Assembly (NCBI GenBank): GCA_039989475.1
Contig: JBDXHU010000009.1
Location: 682,001 to 746,000 of the forward strand
DNA from: JBDXHU01 sp039989475
GTDB taxonomy: Bacteria > Pseudomonadota > Gammaproteobacteria > Pseudomonadales > Halieaceae
Direction of reading: 5' to 3'
Length of the DNA stretch: 64,000 nucleotides
Shown: positions 1 through 8,487 of the stretch, one piece after another
Layout: every line of letters starts with the position of its first letter
How positions within the stretch are numbered: position 1 is the stretch's first letter
Made by a program: the position numbers and the translations under genes
Notes under the pieces: generated by a model
What the model was told of the DNA's origin: nothing
Databases searched by the model: none
What the model saw: the letters and a program-made list of their open reading frames with translations, nothing else

Positions 1-43
1 TATATATTGCATACTATCTTTTTAGTCAAGCCCGCTACCCCAA

Positions 44-70
44 AACAATCTGGGACCGACCACGTTTTTC
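44..70 (+). repeat. 27-bp repeat, left copy
   Basis: The left copy of an imperfect 27-bp repeat whose partner is at 10991-11017. By eye 23 of 27 positions match, including AACAATC at the left and GACCACGTTT towards the right. Both copies lie in the same orientation outside coding sequence and bracket the defence island. It could be an insertion-site duplication or a REP-like dispersed element. The shorter core GACCACGT also occurs at about 2725 and 3091. Confidence 0.5.
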
Positions 71-126
71 CCAACATGGAACGTTATCGCCAGTAATGCA
101 GCGCCGACTACCAGGGCCACGAGACG

Positions 127-342
127 GAATTCGACGCAGTCAAGGCACTGCCTTACAAAGACCAACAATCCCCACTCGTAATATTTATCAACCTGGCCAT
201 CGCCGGTGGCCACAAAAACAAGGGGCGCCGCGGCGAAATCCTCGGCGTCCTCATTGTCAGCGCCCGCATCGGCGGTAAGGCCGCCGGCAAGATCGATGTG
301 GTGGAGTTCGCCGCCTATGTCTCCATCGAGCGTAGCCAGGCC
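127..342 (+). pseudogene. Fragment of a DbpA-type RNA helicase C-terminal domain
   Basis: About 72 codons read like the C-terminal RNA-binding domain of DbpA-type DEAD-box helicases: 'VIFINLAIAGGHKNKGRRGE', then 'ILGVL', 'GKAAGKIDV' and 'FAAYVSIERSQA', paralleling the GGKKAKMRPGDVLGALTGD and GKI...VYVAV blocks of E. coli DbpA as I remember it. A stop (94-96) closes the frame just upstream and the DEAD and helicase motifs are absent, so this is a relic rather than a gene. In the intact family this domain recognises hairpin 92 of 23S rRNA during large-subunit assembly. The remnant lies at the edge of the defence island, as if the host gene had been cut by integration or decay. The identification rests on remembered motifs only. 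Confidence 0.55.
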
Positions 343-493
343 ATACCGGACCTAAGGCAATTGCAGCACGTAAACAGAAGTTATTGTAGAGGAGCTGACC
401 TGGCCACCTGACGTGGAACCAACAGTTTAGAGACCAGTGCCATATACATGGCTCCATTAATAGTAGCCACTACTGGAGTCTTAGTATAATAGC

Positions 494-2566
494 TCAGTAG
501 CCTCTGGTCAGAACTCTAATCGCGTGATCAATACTGCGAAGACCAAAATCCTCTGCATCCTTATCTTTTTCATCTCGTAACTTACGGAGCATTCCCAGAA
601 AGTTTTGCACATCAACAAATTTCTCCAGAAACTCAATTTCAGTTACATGATTCTCCCTATACAAAAGATTGGTAAACGCTGTTAACTGAATGTCATTCAA
701 AAATAGTTTTTCGAAAGTGGTCCTTAGATTAACCGAACTTAGGTTTACTTCATGAAAAATAAATATGAGTTGCGGGCCCCAAAGAGAGGGGAGAATGATT
801 CCCTGACTAAGCCGACTGTGATTCGCTTCAACCAGCCTATAAGACAGCTCGATGACGACGTTTTCTGGCAAGAAAGCATGATCCTCTCGGCGCTGCTCCA
901 GTCCAAATATACCGTATGAAAAAAAATGTGAGCGAAGTATGTACGGCAATATTGATAGGTCGTCCTCAGACAAAAGCTTTTTGCATACTAAGATTGCCTC
1001 AGAGCTAGATATGCAGCCGTTGGTGCAATTTCGAAATAGAAGTCTTCCAAGGAGTTCGTAGAACTCATAGCGAACGTTGTACGAGCTTACGTTATTTGGT
1101 GTATTGTGACCGAGGAAGGCCGCGAGCACAGACCAAAGAGGGACGTGCAGGTCATCACGCACGATTCCATACAAATCATCGAGCAAGTCAATGAAGGCTG
1201 CGAGGCTATCCTCCACCTCATACTTGGCGAGTCTAGCTAGCTGCTCCGTACTAGTCATTGACAGGAAGTCCTCTAGCTCCTGCCTGCCGATTTCCCCAGC
1301 CGGCAGCCCCAATCTAGTCACGATCCTAAGTGCCCTCATCGTAGAGAGCGGAAACGGGACTCCATCTCTACCTTTTCTAGAAGCTGTTAACACAGGAAAG
1401 AGAAACTCAAGTAGGTGGACCAATGCGGGATCCCTATCCTGCGGGTCAGCCCACATCAACTTCAGATAGTTGTCTTTTTCCCAGCGCTTCGATCCGACTC
1501 GAGCTTCTATCGCGCGCATTGTTGTGCTATCAGACGCAAAGTAATCTCCTTTTTCTCGGAGCACTGAAATTATCGTTGGGGCTTTTGTCATAAGGACAAC
1601 GTAAGCCAGAAGGTCTACCCAGTCGACGTCCTTATTGACCAGTCCTTTTACAACATGATATGTGCCTACTATTTTCTTCACATCTCGCGCTGTTCTAACT
1701 ACTCCGGGTATGAGTATATCGATCAATTTCGTGAATCTAGAATCACCAATCCAGTTGTCAGGTAGCTCCAGATAACTAAGGCTTGCATTAATCTCTGAAG
1801 AGAAAAGCGCAACAAGTTCAACCCCCAGCGAAACAGGCAAATCGATTTGAAACTGAATTATCTTTTCTAGATACTTTTCTCCTCTTTTTTGGTCTCCTTT
1901 TCCTCCCAAGGCCTCAGCCACGCGTTCGAAGTCATAAGCGACCAGGTATGATATTTTTGGAAAACCTGCAACCGCTTTAACTAGTCGCGCTACTTGTCGA
2001 ACCTCATCATCTTCAACTCTGTCCAGCTCATCGATCAGGACAACAATAGGATAGGAAACATAACTCAGTTCTCGTTCCACGTTGTTGCGCATCGAAGACA
2101 AAGTAAGTGATCTCGAGATCTGTCCTTCTAATCCGGCAACAGCTCCACGAACCAGTACACCTAGCCCAGGAAAAGCCGAGTCAGCGGCCGCGCCGATACT
2201 TGCGCCATAACTCGTTAGTAGATCGATAAGCTCGTATGAGCTCTGCCTTACTGATCGTTGCGCGTTCATTGCTGACACAAGTTCGGAAAAAAACTGTGCG
2301 ATTAGGTCATTTCTTCCTGAAACAAGCCAAGGATTGAACCTTACGACGACCGCCGACTTAAACTCTGCTCGAATATATTCATCTAGCATGTTTAGCACGG
2401 AGCTTTTACCAGAGCCCCATGGTCCATTCAACCCAAGCACAACACCAGTAGCTTCAGCCTTATCTTCTTGTACGAGCGCAGACGTCAATCTTTTGACAAA
2501 GTTTCCGCGCTCGAGAAGATCTTCAGATAAGGACCTAATTTCCCTGTCGGGATTTGGAAACACCAT
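494..2566 (-). CDS. KAP-family P-loop NTPase
   Basis: A 690-residue protein with the hallmarks of KAP P-loop NTPases. The Walker A motif GPWGSGKSS is at residues 48-56, VVVRFNPW at about 73-80, and a Walker B IVVLIDELDR at about 174-183, followed by a sensor-like strand (SYLVAYDFERV). A small/hydrophobic stretch at about 120-147, between the Walker motifs, fits the membrane-inserting hairpin common in this family. The long C-terminal half has no motif I recognise. KAP NTPases are often anchored at the inner face of the membrane and several occur in phage-defence neighbourhoods. Here the gene sits downstream of the Vsr remnant at the island edge, in the same orientation as the restriction operon. 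Its start is the first ATG after a non-coding stretch. The family call is secure; a defence role is inferred from position. Confidence 0.85.
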   Translation of the reverse strand: MVFPNPDREIRSLSEDLLERGNFVKRLTSALVQEDKAEATGVVLGLNGPWGSGKSSVLNMLDEYIRAEFKSAVVVRFNPWLVSGRNDLIAQFFSELVSAMNAQRSVRQSSYELIDLLTSYGASIGAAADSAFPGLGVLVRGAVAGLEGQISRSLTLSSMRNNVERELSYVSYPIVVLIDELDRVEDDEVRQVARLVKAVAGFPKISYLVAYDFERVAEALGGKGDQKRGEKYLEKIIQFQIDLPVSLGVELVALFSSEINASLSYLELPDNWIGDSRFTKLIDILIPGVVRTARDVKKIVGTYHVVKGLVNKDVDWVDLLAYVVLMTKAPTIISVLREKGDYFASDSTTMRAIEARVGSKRWEKDNYLKLMWADPQDRDPALVHLLEFLFPVLTASRKGRDGVPFPLSTMRALRIVTRLGLPAGEIGRQELEDFLSMTSTEQLARLAKYEVEDSLAAFIDLLDDLYGIVRDDLHVPLWSVLAAFLGHNTPNNVSSYNVRYEFYELLGRLLFRNCTNGCISSSEAILVCKKLLSEDDLSILPYILRSHFFSYGIFGLEQRREDHAFLPENVVIELSYRLVEANHSRLSQGIILPSLWGPQLIFIFHEVNLSSVNLRTTFEKLFLNDIQLTAFTNLLYRENHVTEIEFLEKFVDVQNFLGMLRKLRDEKDKDAEDFGLRSIDHAIRVLTRGY

Positions 2567-2794
2567 GGACTCTCCAAATTTGCTCTATTGTCAGCATTCC
2601 GGATAGTCAACATTGCTGAGATTGACCCCGCAAGTCACTACGCCATCAGGCCCAGTCAATAATTCGAACACATATGCAGTTATTCAACCAGTCGGCAAAC
2701 TCTCTTTACCACTAATCAGGAAAAGACCACGTTCTTCCATCAATGTGCGCCTCACGTCATTCATACGAAACGACGGCCCACTCATGGGGGTCGA

Positions 2795-3068
2795 TCACCT
2801 TTCCGTCATTCCCTCTGCTTCAGCGTTCAATGGATCATACCGGAGCCAGGCTGAAATTGTCTGAATAACCTTCTCCGATGCTAGCCGGGTCTTTCCCTTC
2901 AACGCACGCTCCCATACAACTAGCACTTTCCACCCCATACCCTGACACTCGCGTATTTTCTTACTATTGCAGCGCTCAGTTGCTGTCAGTTTGTCGCCGT
3001 GTGGATGGCCAATTGAAGATGTGGCACTTGTGCTTGTGCCAGAAACACCCGTTTACGGAAATGACGGC
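2795..3068 (-). pseudogene. Degenerate second vsr (mismatch endonuclease) copy
   Basis: Read on the minus strand, two adjoining frames give a broken Vsr protein. The first (3068-2991) contains VNGCFWHKHKCHIFNWP, nearly identical to VNGCFWHGHDCHIFHWP of the intact Vsr at 3359-3808. After a frameshift near 2992 the second frame (to the stop at 2795-2797) gives GWKVLVVWERALKGKTRL and a C-terminal helix, again typical of Vsr. A stop codon (3069-3071) lies directly before the first block and the N-terminal half is unrecognisable. The copy is therefore dead. Its divergence from the intact gene argues against a recent tandem duplication; it could come from an older resident methylase-Vsr unit. Confidence 0.8.
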
Positions 3069-3358
3069 CTAGAGCAATCAGGTGAACTTCAGACCACGTA
3101 TTCCAACATTGAACACCACCCGTCATTCAGACCAAATGACGAGCCGCGCAGGAGAGACATTTACACTAGTCCATTGCGTGTTATCTATGTTTTGACGGCG
3201 CAGGCCAGTTGGTTCTTGTCAAATTTTCCACACATGAATGTGTGACTCGTGAATTGGACACGACAAAGTCGCCAGCAATCTAACCGACACCAATGCTGTG
3301 CCCAGCAAGGTCAAGCAAAACATACTCACCATGTAATCAATTGATTTCCGGCTGGGCT

Positions 3359-3808
3359 TTAATACTCGGTAAAACCCTCTATTGCTGCATCCTGAGTATC
3401 ATAGAGAATCCAGTTCTCGATATTTTTCATGAGCGACTGCAATGGAAGCTTGGTCTTTCCCTGTACCGCACACTCCCAGATGGTCAATGTTTTCCAGCCT
3501 GCTTTGCTGTATACCAACTTGTAGGATTTGTCGCGCACCACGTTTGCATTTATTTTCCTTTCCCAGAATTCGCGCCTAGTTTTCGGCCAATGGAAGATAT
3601 GGCAATCATGGCCGTGCCAGAAACATCCATTGACTCTTATTACTGCACGATATTTCGGCAGCACTATATCCGGCTTACCCGGAAGCTTGGTGTAATGTAT
3701 TCGAAATCTGAATCCAGCTTGATGTAACAGCTTGCGAACCAGTATTTCTGGTCGAGTATTCTTTGATCTAATCCGAGACATTTGCCTCGATCGGCTCATA
3801 CCAGGCAT
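3359..3808 (-). CDS. vsr: Very short patch repair endonuclease Vsr
   Basis: A 149-residue protein matching the Vsr family over its whole length. It has the N-terminal MSRIRSKNTRPE block, LPGKPDIVLPKY containing the catalytic Asp, VNGCFWHGHDCHIFHWP with the conserved His residues and Cys positions, REFWERKI, and GWKTLTIWEC near the end. Vsr nicks 5' to the T of T:G mismatches that arise when 5-methylcytosine deaminates, which protects methylation sites from C-to-T mutation. It therefore belongs functionally to the cytosine-5 methylase at 4260-5918, which is divergently oriented. The ATG at 3806-3808 has GGAG ten bases upstream; ATGs three and nine codons later are alternatives. The preceding small reading frame ends immediately before this start (TAAATG). 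Confidence 0.93.
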   Translation of the reverse strand: MPGMSRSRQMSRIRSKNTRPEILVRKLLHQAGFRFRIHYTKLPGKPDIVLPKYRAVIRVNGCFWHGHDCHIFHWPKTRREFWERKINANVVRDKSYKLVYSKAGWKTLTIWECAVQGKTKLPLQSLMKNIENWILYDTQDAAIEGFTEY

Positions 3809-4075
3809 TTAGACAGAACTCCGCCAACTAATCTCCGAATGACGACTGTGGAGATGACAAAACAGCATCGATACTATGAAGCAGGGAATAGCCATATTTC
3901 CAGTGAGCGACAAAAAGATATTCCTTAGAGAGTCACCAAGTAGGGGAATTTCTGCTCCATCATGCCCCGGGCTACACAGATTCAGTATTTGGTTTTGCCA
4001 GTTGGGTAGCAGCGTCGCTGCAGTGTATATATTCAATGAATCCTCTACAGCTTCCCGCCAATATGCCTCAATCAT
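3809..4075 (-). CDS. Small unknown protein upstream of vsr
   Basis: An 88-residue reading frame whose stop abuts the vsr ATG, which would suit translational coupling. Its start (4073-4075) has AGGGAAA about eight bases upstream. I recognise no family. The first 60 residues look protein-like (EAYWREAVEDSLNIYTA, then a Trp- and Leu-rich stretch); the last 25 are hydrophobic and Cys/His-rich and could be read through non-coding sequence. It may be a small real gene, the remnant of a longer one lost from the methylase-vsr unit, or a chance frame. The gap between it and the methylase start (4076-4259) is AT-rich and likely holds divergent promoters. Confidence 0.35.
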   Translation of the reverse strand: MIEAYWREAVEDSLNIYTAATLLPNWQNQILNLCSPGHDGAEIPLLGDSLRNIFLSLTGNMAIPCFIVSMLFCHLHSRHSEISWRSSV

Positions 4076-4200
4076 GTGCTACATTTCCCTTTGAGCACTA
4101 TTTTTTTCACCACATGCGGTCAACTTGCTTATATTCCCTTTAATATCAACAACATAAGTAATTTCTGACTCGGTGCATTTTACATGTACATACATACAGC

Positions 4201-4224
4201 AATTGGGTAGTATTTTTCCCAATT
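4201..4224. promoter_or_regulatory. Inverted repeat in the methylase leader
   Basis: AATTGGG, ten bases, CCCAATT: a perfect 7-bp inverted repeat ending 35 bases before the preferred TTG start of the cytosine-5 methylase. Restriction-modification operons are commonly controlled by a dedicated controller protein or by the methylase itself binding such dyads, so this is a candidate operator. It could also form a leader hairpin. Confidence 0.45.
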
Positions 4225-4259
4225 CCCGGCATCGGGCCGATAAAGCTAGGAAGCGCAAC

Positions 4260-5918
4260 TTGAAGAGAACACGAAAGCACATTGAGCTTTTTGCCGGATG
4301 CGGCGGTTTGTGCCTAGGCCTGGAGTCTGAAGGCCTGAAACTGCTTTTCGCAAATGAACTATCTCCCATGGCGGGTGAGACATTCGCCTACAATATTCTG
4401 GGCGAGGACCTTAAGTTATTGTCTCAGAATAGCCCACCTGTTAGCGCAAAACATACGATTTGGTTAAATTCTAGATTCCGCTCAGATGCTGTCAAAAAGC
4501 GGCTGAACGAAAATCCACAGGACCCTCCACTGAGCTCGGAACGACACGATGAACGCCCGCTCTCAGCGATAGGGCTGAGTAAGAAACTAGTGATCGGAAG
4601 CATCGTGGATTTGAATGATCACCTCGAGGCATATCCAAGCCTTGGCGACGAACTACGTGCTATGGATATTGATCTTGTCTCAGGTGGCCCACCTTGCCAA
4701 AGTTTCAGTATGGCCGGGATGAGACAAAGAGATAATCAACGCAATCAACTGCCCTGGGAATTTGCGAGATTCGTAAACATTACGAGACCGAAAATCGCCG
4801 TGCTCGAAAACGTGACTGGAATCCTTCATGCTTTTCAGGAGAAAGATGGGAGTGCGTCGCGTAAATACTACGCTTGGCATGAAGTTGCAAAAGCATTCGC
4901 ATCAATCGAATACCACCCGATTTGCCTGCACGTAAATGCCAAGTACTCTGGCGTGGCACAAAACCGCCCTCGATTCATAATGTTCGCATTACGCTCCGAT
5001 GTTTATGAAGGAATTAGATCGAACCCGGAGCTTGAAACGGTGATCTCAAATAGTGAAAAATTCTGCAGGGCTGTCGAAGCAAACCACGCCGTATCATTGG
5101 AAGAATCTGGCCTCCGATACTGGGATACAAGCAAGGACGCACATATATTTACATCTCGTATATTCGCCCCATTCAAACAGTTCACAGCACCCTGCTCCAG
5201 TACAGATAAACGAAAGCATTGGCATACAGTCGCTGATGCGATAAATGACTTCAGGGTTTCGCCGGACCCGACAGTTAACGGCCGGTATATATCGCTACTC
5301 CATGACAGCTTTAGACCACGCCGCGATATTGAAATACCCAAAGGCATCGATATTCCCAACCAGAATAATCGTGCAAATGGCCCGAGGGTTCGACAAAGAT
5401 TTCGTCTCTATCAAGTAATAGAGAAAATGACCCCGAAAGCAAAGAAGGAGGTGCTCTCATTGATTAAGGGCCAGATCACTGAGCTATCAGAAGAAACCGC
5501 CAGATTGATCGATAAAGAAAAATTTCTGGTCGCTGCTAGTGCTGGTAATCAGAAAGAGCTGAAGCTGCAAAAATTGGATCGCCACGAAGTTACTAACTAC
5601 GTGGCCAGTTTGGCCACCAAAAAGCAGACCCAGAGAGCGCTAAGAGCAACTGAACCAGCCCCTGCTGCATTATCAATTCCTGACGACGCATGTCATTACG
5701 CAGAAGAGCTCGAAGACATTAGAACGTTGTCGGTTCGCGAGATGGCACGAATCCAATCTTTTCCGGATTGGTTTACGTTTCGTTCCAAGGAAACCACAGG
5801 CGGGCAGATGAGAAGGCACCAGGTGCCACAATATACGCAGGTTGGCAACGCTGTTCCACCGCTACTGGGCAAGGCAATCGGCAAGGTAGTCAACCGTATG
5901 CTAGACGAATCGAGTTAA
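4260..5918 (+). CDS. DNA (cytosine-5-)-methyltransferase
   Basis: A cytosine-5 DNA methyltransferase of about 552 residues. Numbered from the TTG at 4260, motif I is FAGCGGLCLG (about 11-20), motif IV GGPPCQSFS with catalytic Cys at about 146, motif VI LENVTGI (about 182-188), motif VIII QNRPRF (about 234-239) and motif X GNAVPP (about 529-534). The target-recognition domain lies between VIII and IX. Motif I to IV spacing is longer than usual, implying a 60-70 residue insertion. The frame is open to an ATG at 4173, but the TTG at 4260 has AGGAAG six bases upstream and starts just before motif I, and an inverted repeat (4201-4224) lies in the extra stretch, so I prefer the TTG. It is the modification partner of the convergent restriction operon (6040-10782) and of the divergent vsr. 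The target sequence cannot be told. Confidence 0.93.
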   Translation: MKRTRKHIELFAGCGGLCLGLESEGLKLLFANELSPMAGETFAYNILGEDLKLLSQNSPPVSAKHTIWLNSRFRSDAVKKRLNENPQDPPLSSERHDERPLSAIGLSKKLVIGSIVDLNDHLEAYPSLGDELRAMDIDLVSGGPPCQSFSMAGMRQRDNQRNQLPWEFARFVNITRPKIAVLENVTGILHAFQEKDGSASRKYYAWHEVAKAFASIEYHPICLHVNAKYSGVAQNRPRFIMFALRSDVYEGIRSNPELETVISNSEKFCRAVEANHAVSLEESGLRYWDTSKDAHIFTSRIFAPFKQFTAPCSSTDKRKHWHTVADAINDFRVSPDPTVNGRYISLLHDSFRPRRDIEIPKGIDIPNQNNRANGPRVRQRFRLYQVIEKMTPKAKKEVLSLIKGQITELSEETARLIDKEKFLVAASAGNQKELKLQKLDRHEVTNYVASLATKKQTQRALRATEPAPAALSIPDDACHYAEELEDIRTLSVREMARIQSFPDWFTFRSKETTGGQMRRHQVPQYTQVGNAVPPLLGKAIGKVVNRMLDESS

Positions 5919-6039
5919 TATGCGCCGGTAGGCCAGCTCACGATATGACAATTAATCAATGAGAAGAAGCCAAATTCAGGAACCCAAGTAGGGAAAAACC
6001 ACAATTGCGTATACTCGACCGCTTGAGAGGGATCTATTA

Positions 6040-6789
6040 TTAGGGCGACATCGCCAATAGATCGTATTTCTTGGGTGCCGGAAAAAGGGCATCTATATTG
6101 GCTGGGCTTATCTTGAATAGTGGACCTTTCTCAGTGACTCGACCGTCTTTGTTCTGAATGAGATGGTCCATCGTGACTGTTCCCGAGCGCAACAAGGTCG
6201 GTAGCATCTCGGTGTCGGGTGGCCCCGTGTAAATCGCCTCGGAATAGCTAAACATTTCCCCCCCATCCTTATCGAAAGGGCGAGCCAACACCCATATCGT
6301 CTCGGGATGAGATCTATCCAACCTACTCTTTAGGTCACAGATAAGCCACTTCGCAACATCAACCTCGTCTTTACCATCGCGACATTTCTCGGAAAGCACG
6401 GTATTTCCATCCACGATATCTAGATACAAGCCCTGACTATTTGGTACTCGGGCTCGTACAGTACAGAAGAGTTTTTCACCGTGGCCATCGGAAGAGGAAT
6501 ACCCATATTTCTCAAGAATTTCCGCAGAAGACTTGCACGCACTGATCTTCCAATTTGGAACCCTTGCAAACAAGTTCACCCTGTTCTGCCTATTGGTCCT
6601 GCCAGTACGTATGGCCTTGATTACAATCCCTTGATAAGTTGCTTTTTCTGATGAGGTCAAAGCGACGCCCAACTGGTCCAACAGCGTTAAACCTACACCT
6701 GTATCTCCCTCTGAAATAGTGGGAATATATCCTTTCCTGGCAATTTTAGACAGATCACCCAGTACTGACATGTAGTCTTCGCTTGACAT
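6040..6789 (-). CDS. MvaI/BcnI-family restriction endonuclease
   Basis: A 249-residue protein resembling MvaI/BcnI-type restriction enzymes: GYIPTISEGDTGVGLTLLDQ near the N terminus (residues about 20-39), then GIVIKAIR in the place of the family's D-x4-E-x-K active site, a 'VNLFARVPNW' strand, and late WVLARP. MvaI and BcnI cut or nick at CCWGG/CCSGG-type sites as monomers and are related in fold to MutH. Here the Glu and Asp expected before the catalytic Lys are not obvious (Val and Thr at the aligned positions), so the protein may be divergent or impaired. GGAAGG precedes the ATG by about ten bases. It is the last gene of the leftward operon, 28 bases after the helicase, and converges with the methylase. 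The family call is reasonable; activity is uncertain. Confidence 0.75.
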   Translation of the reverse strand: MSSEDYMSVLGDLSKIARKGYIPTISEGDTGVGLTLLDQLGVALTSSEKATYQGIVIKAIRTGRTNRQNRVNLFARVPNWKISACKSSAEILEKYGYSSSDGHGEKLFCTVRARVPNSQGLYLDIVDGNTVLSEKCRDGKDEVDVAKWLICDLKSRLDRSHPETIWVLARPFDKDGGEMFSYSEAIYTGPPDTEMLPTLLRSGTVTMDHLIQNKDGRVTEKGPLFKISPANIDALFPAPKKYDLLAMSP

Positions 6790-6817
6790 AGTAAGAGACC
6801 TTCCATTTTTTAGAGTA

Positions 6818-8485
6818 TCATCGAGCAGGGAACTTCAACCGGCTGCTTTCATCAAGATCTTCAAGGCCTGAAATGTCAGCAAGATATTCATCAAAGAAAT
6901 TCTCAGCCCTAGCATCGCTGAACTTAACGACTTCACCTTCATGAAAGCGAATTATCTCCCGATCTTTGGCATCAGAAGCGATACTCGTGGCACGGGAATT
7001 CAAGCTAACGCCAGCAGCAATTCTTCTTATGTCCGCCACGAAATCGAGTACAACGACTTTCTCTTTAGTACCGCTTACCCTCAATCCTCTTCCTAGCTGT
7101 TGAATAAAAATCCTTCTGCTGTGAGTAACCCGCATAAATGCGATTATGTTCACTTCTGGCACATCAATGCCTTCATTAAGCATTTCAACCGAAATTAAAA
7201 CATCAATATCGCCCCTACGAAAACTAGATAGGGACTTAAACCTTTGAACTCTATCCAATTTTGAATGAATTACTGCAGCACGAATTCCGAACGCAGCAAA
7301 CATGGGTTGAATCCTCTCGGCGTGTTCAATCGACTTACAGAAAACTAAAACTCTCGGATCAGGTACCTTCTCGATCTCATCGGCAATGCTCTCGACAATT
7401 GCACTATCGCGATCAGGCAGTATCAGCAGTTCGTTCAGGTTTTTAACAGTAAGGCCTTGCTTTGTTCGTTCTGCAATCCCTTCCCAGTCCAGCCCATCGA
7501 CTAGCATGCGATAATCCACCTCCGCCAAAAAGCCTCTCTGCATACCCTGAACAACGTCCATGGTGTACACAGGGTCCCCGTAGATTTCTTTCAAGCTCCG
7601 ATCATCACCACGCCATGGTGTGGCTGTTAGTCCGACTAACATATTTGGATTGAGCTCGGCGAGCAATTGCGAATAAGAAGCGGACGGTGAATGATGCGCC
7701 TCATCAACTACCACTAGGCCAAATTTCCTATCTAGATCCTCGCCACGCTTTATAGCAGCAAAAACCGACTGCCAGGTTGCGAACACCACACCTCCAGCAT
7801 AAGCCGGCACTTCTCCGTCACACCATAAATGTGTCGACCAGTGCTTTTTAAGTTGACTCCAGCTGCTGGCCTCAAGCTGTTTCACCAGATCATTGGTATG
7901 CGCCAGAACGAGTACTTCCTGTTCACGGTTCCTATCCAGCTCATTTGCAATTAGCTGGTTTGCGACCAGAGATTTCCCCAGACCAGTTGCCATGACAATT
8001 AAGGCGGACTTACGACCATTACCTCGATGGGACTCAACTGCATCAATCGCCGACTGCTGGTAATCTCGCGGGGTTCTGACTTGCTTTGAATGTTCGGGTA
8101 ACTCATCCCAATATTCAATCAGGTGGTTTCCCGCCCAAAGGTAAAGCTCGATTCCACTAAGCAGGACCTCGTCGTGGTAGAGGTAGGCATCCTCTGTAAA
8201 GTATGTACTAGCCGCAGCAACAGCTGTACTTGCTTCATACGCAGAAATCGAGCGAACCACTTCACGAGCAGCAGAGGAATCAACACCGGCGGAATCTCTA
8301 AACTTGGCTTGTACAACCCACCTGCTCCCATTAAGGGTGCCCACAATATCAGCGCCCATGTCACCAGACCCGCCGACAACGTAAACATCCTTGAAACCGG
8401 CATGCTCAAGCATCCTGGCTAGCATTCGCTCAAATGCCTGCCAAGGGCCATAGGCGAGCCGTTCAACTGATACGAAACCTGCCAT
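6818..8485 (-). CDS. SF2 helicase with N-terminal Mrr-like nuclease domain
   Basis: About 555 residues. The N-terminal 130 residues carry a restriction-endonuclease-like core: GDMGADIVG followed by WVVQAKF, the D...QxK pattern of Mrr-type nucleases. The rest is a superfamily 2 helicase, with motif I MATGLGKS, motif II VVVDEAHH, motif III GLTATPWRGD and motif VI IQQLGRGLRV. Such proteins translocate on duplex DNA and cut. The preferred ATG (8483-8485) is two bases after the ATPase stop (TAACCATG), implying translational coupling; a TTG five codons upstream overlaps the ATPase gene and is the alternative. It is the middle gene of the ATPase-helicase-endonuclease operon and probably supplies long-range DNA tracking and cleavage for the restriction complex. 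Domain calls are from visible motifs; partner interactions are inferred. Confidence 0.88.
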   Translation of the reverse strand: MAGFVSVERLAYGPWQAFERMLARMLEHAGFKDVYVVGGSGDMGADIVGTLNGSRWVVQAKFRDSAGVDSSAAREVVRSISAYEASTAVAAASTYFTEDAYLYHDEVLLSGIELYLWAGNHLIEYWDELPEHSKQVRTPRDYQQSAIDAVESHRGNGRKSALIVMATGLGKSLVANQLIANELDRNREQEVLVLAHTNDLVKQLEASSWSQLKKHWSTHLWCDGEVPAYAGGVVFATWQSVFAAIKRGEDLDRKFGLVVVDEAHHSPSASYSQLLAELNPNMLVGLTATPWRGDDRSLKEIYGDPVYTMDVVQGMQRGFLAEVDYRMLVDGLDWEGIAERTKQGLTVKNLNELLILPDRDSAIVESIADEIEKVPDPRVLVFCKSIEHAERIQPMFAAFGIRAAVIHSKLDRVQRFKSLSSFRRGDIDVLISVEMLNEGIDVPEVNIIAFMRVTHSRRIFIQQLGRGLRVSGTKEKVVVLDFVADIRRIAAGVSLNSRATSIASDAKDREIIRFHEGEVVKFSDARAENFFDEYLADISGLEDLDESSRLKFPAR

Positions 8486-8487
8486 GG

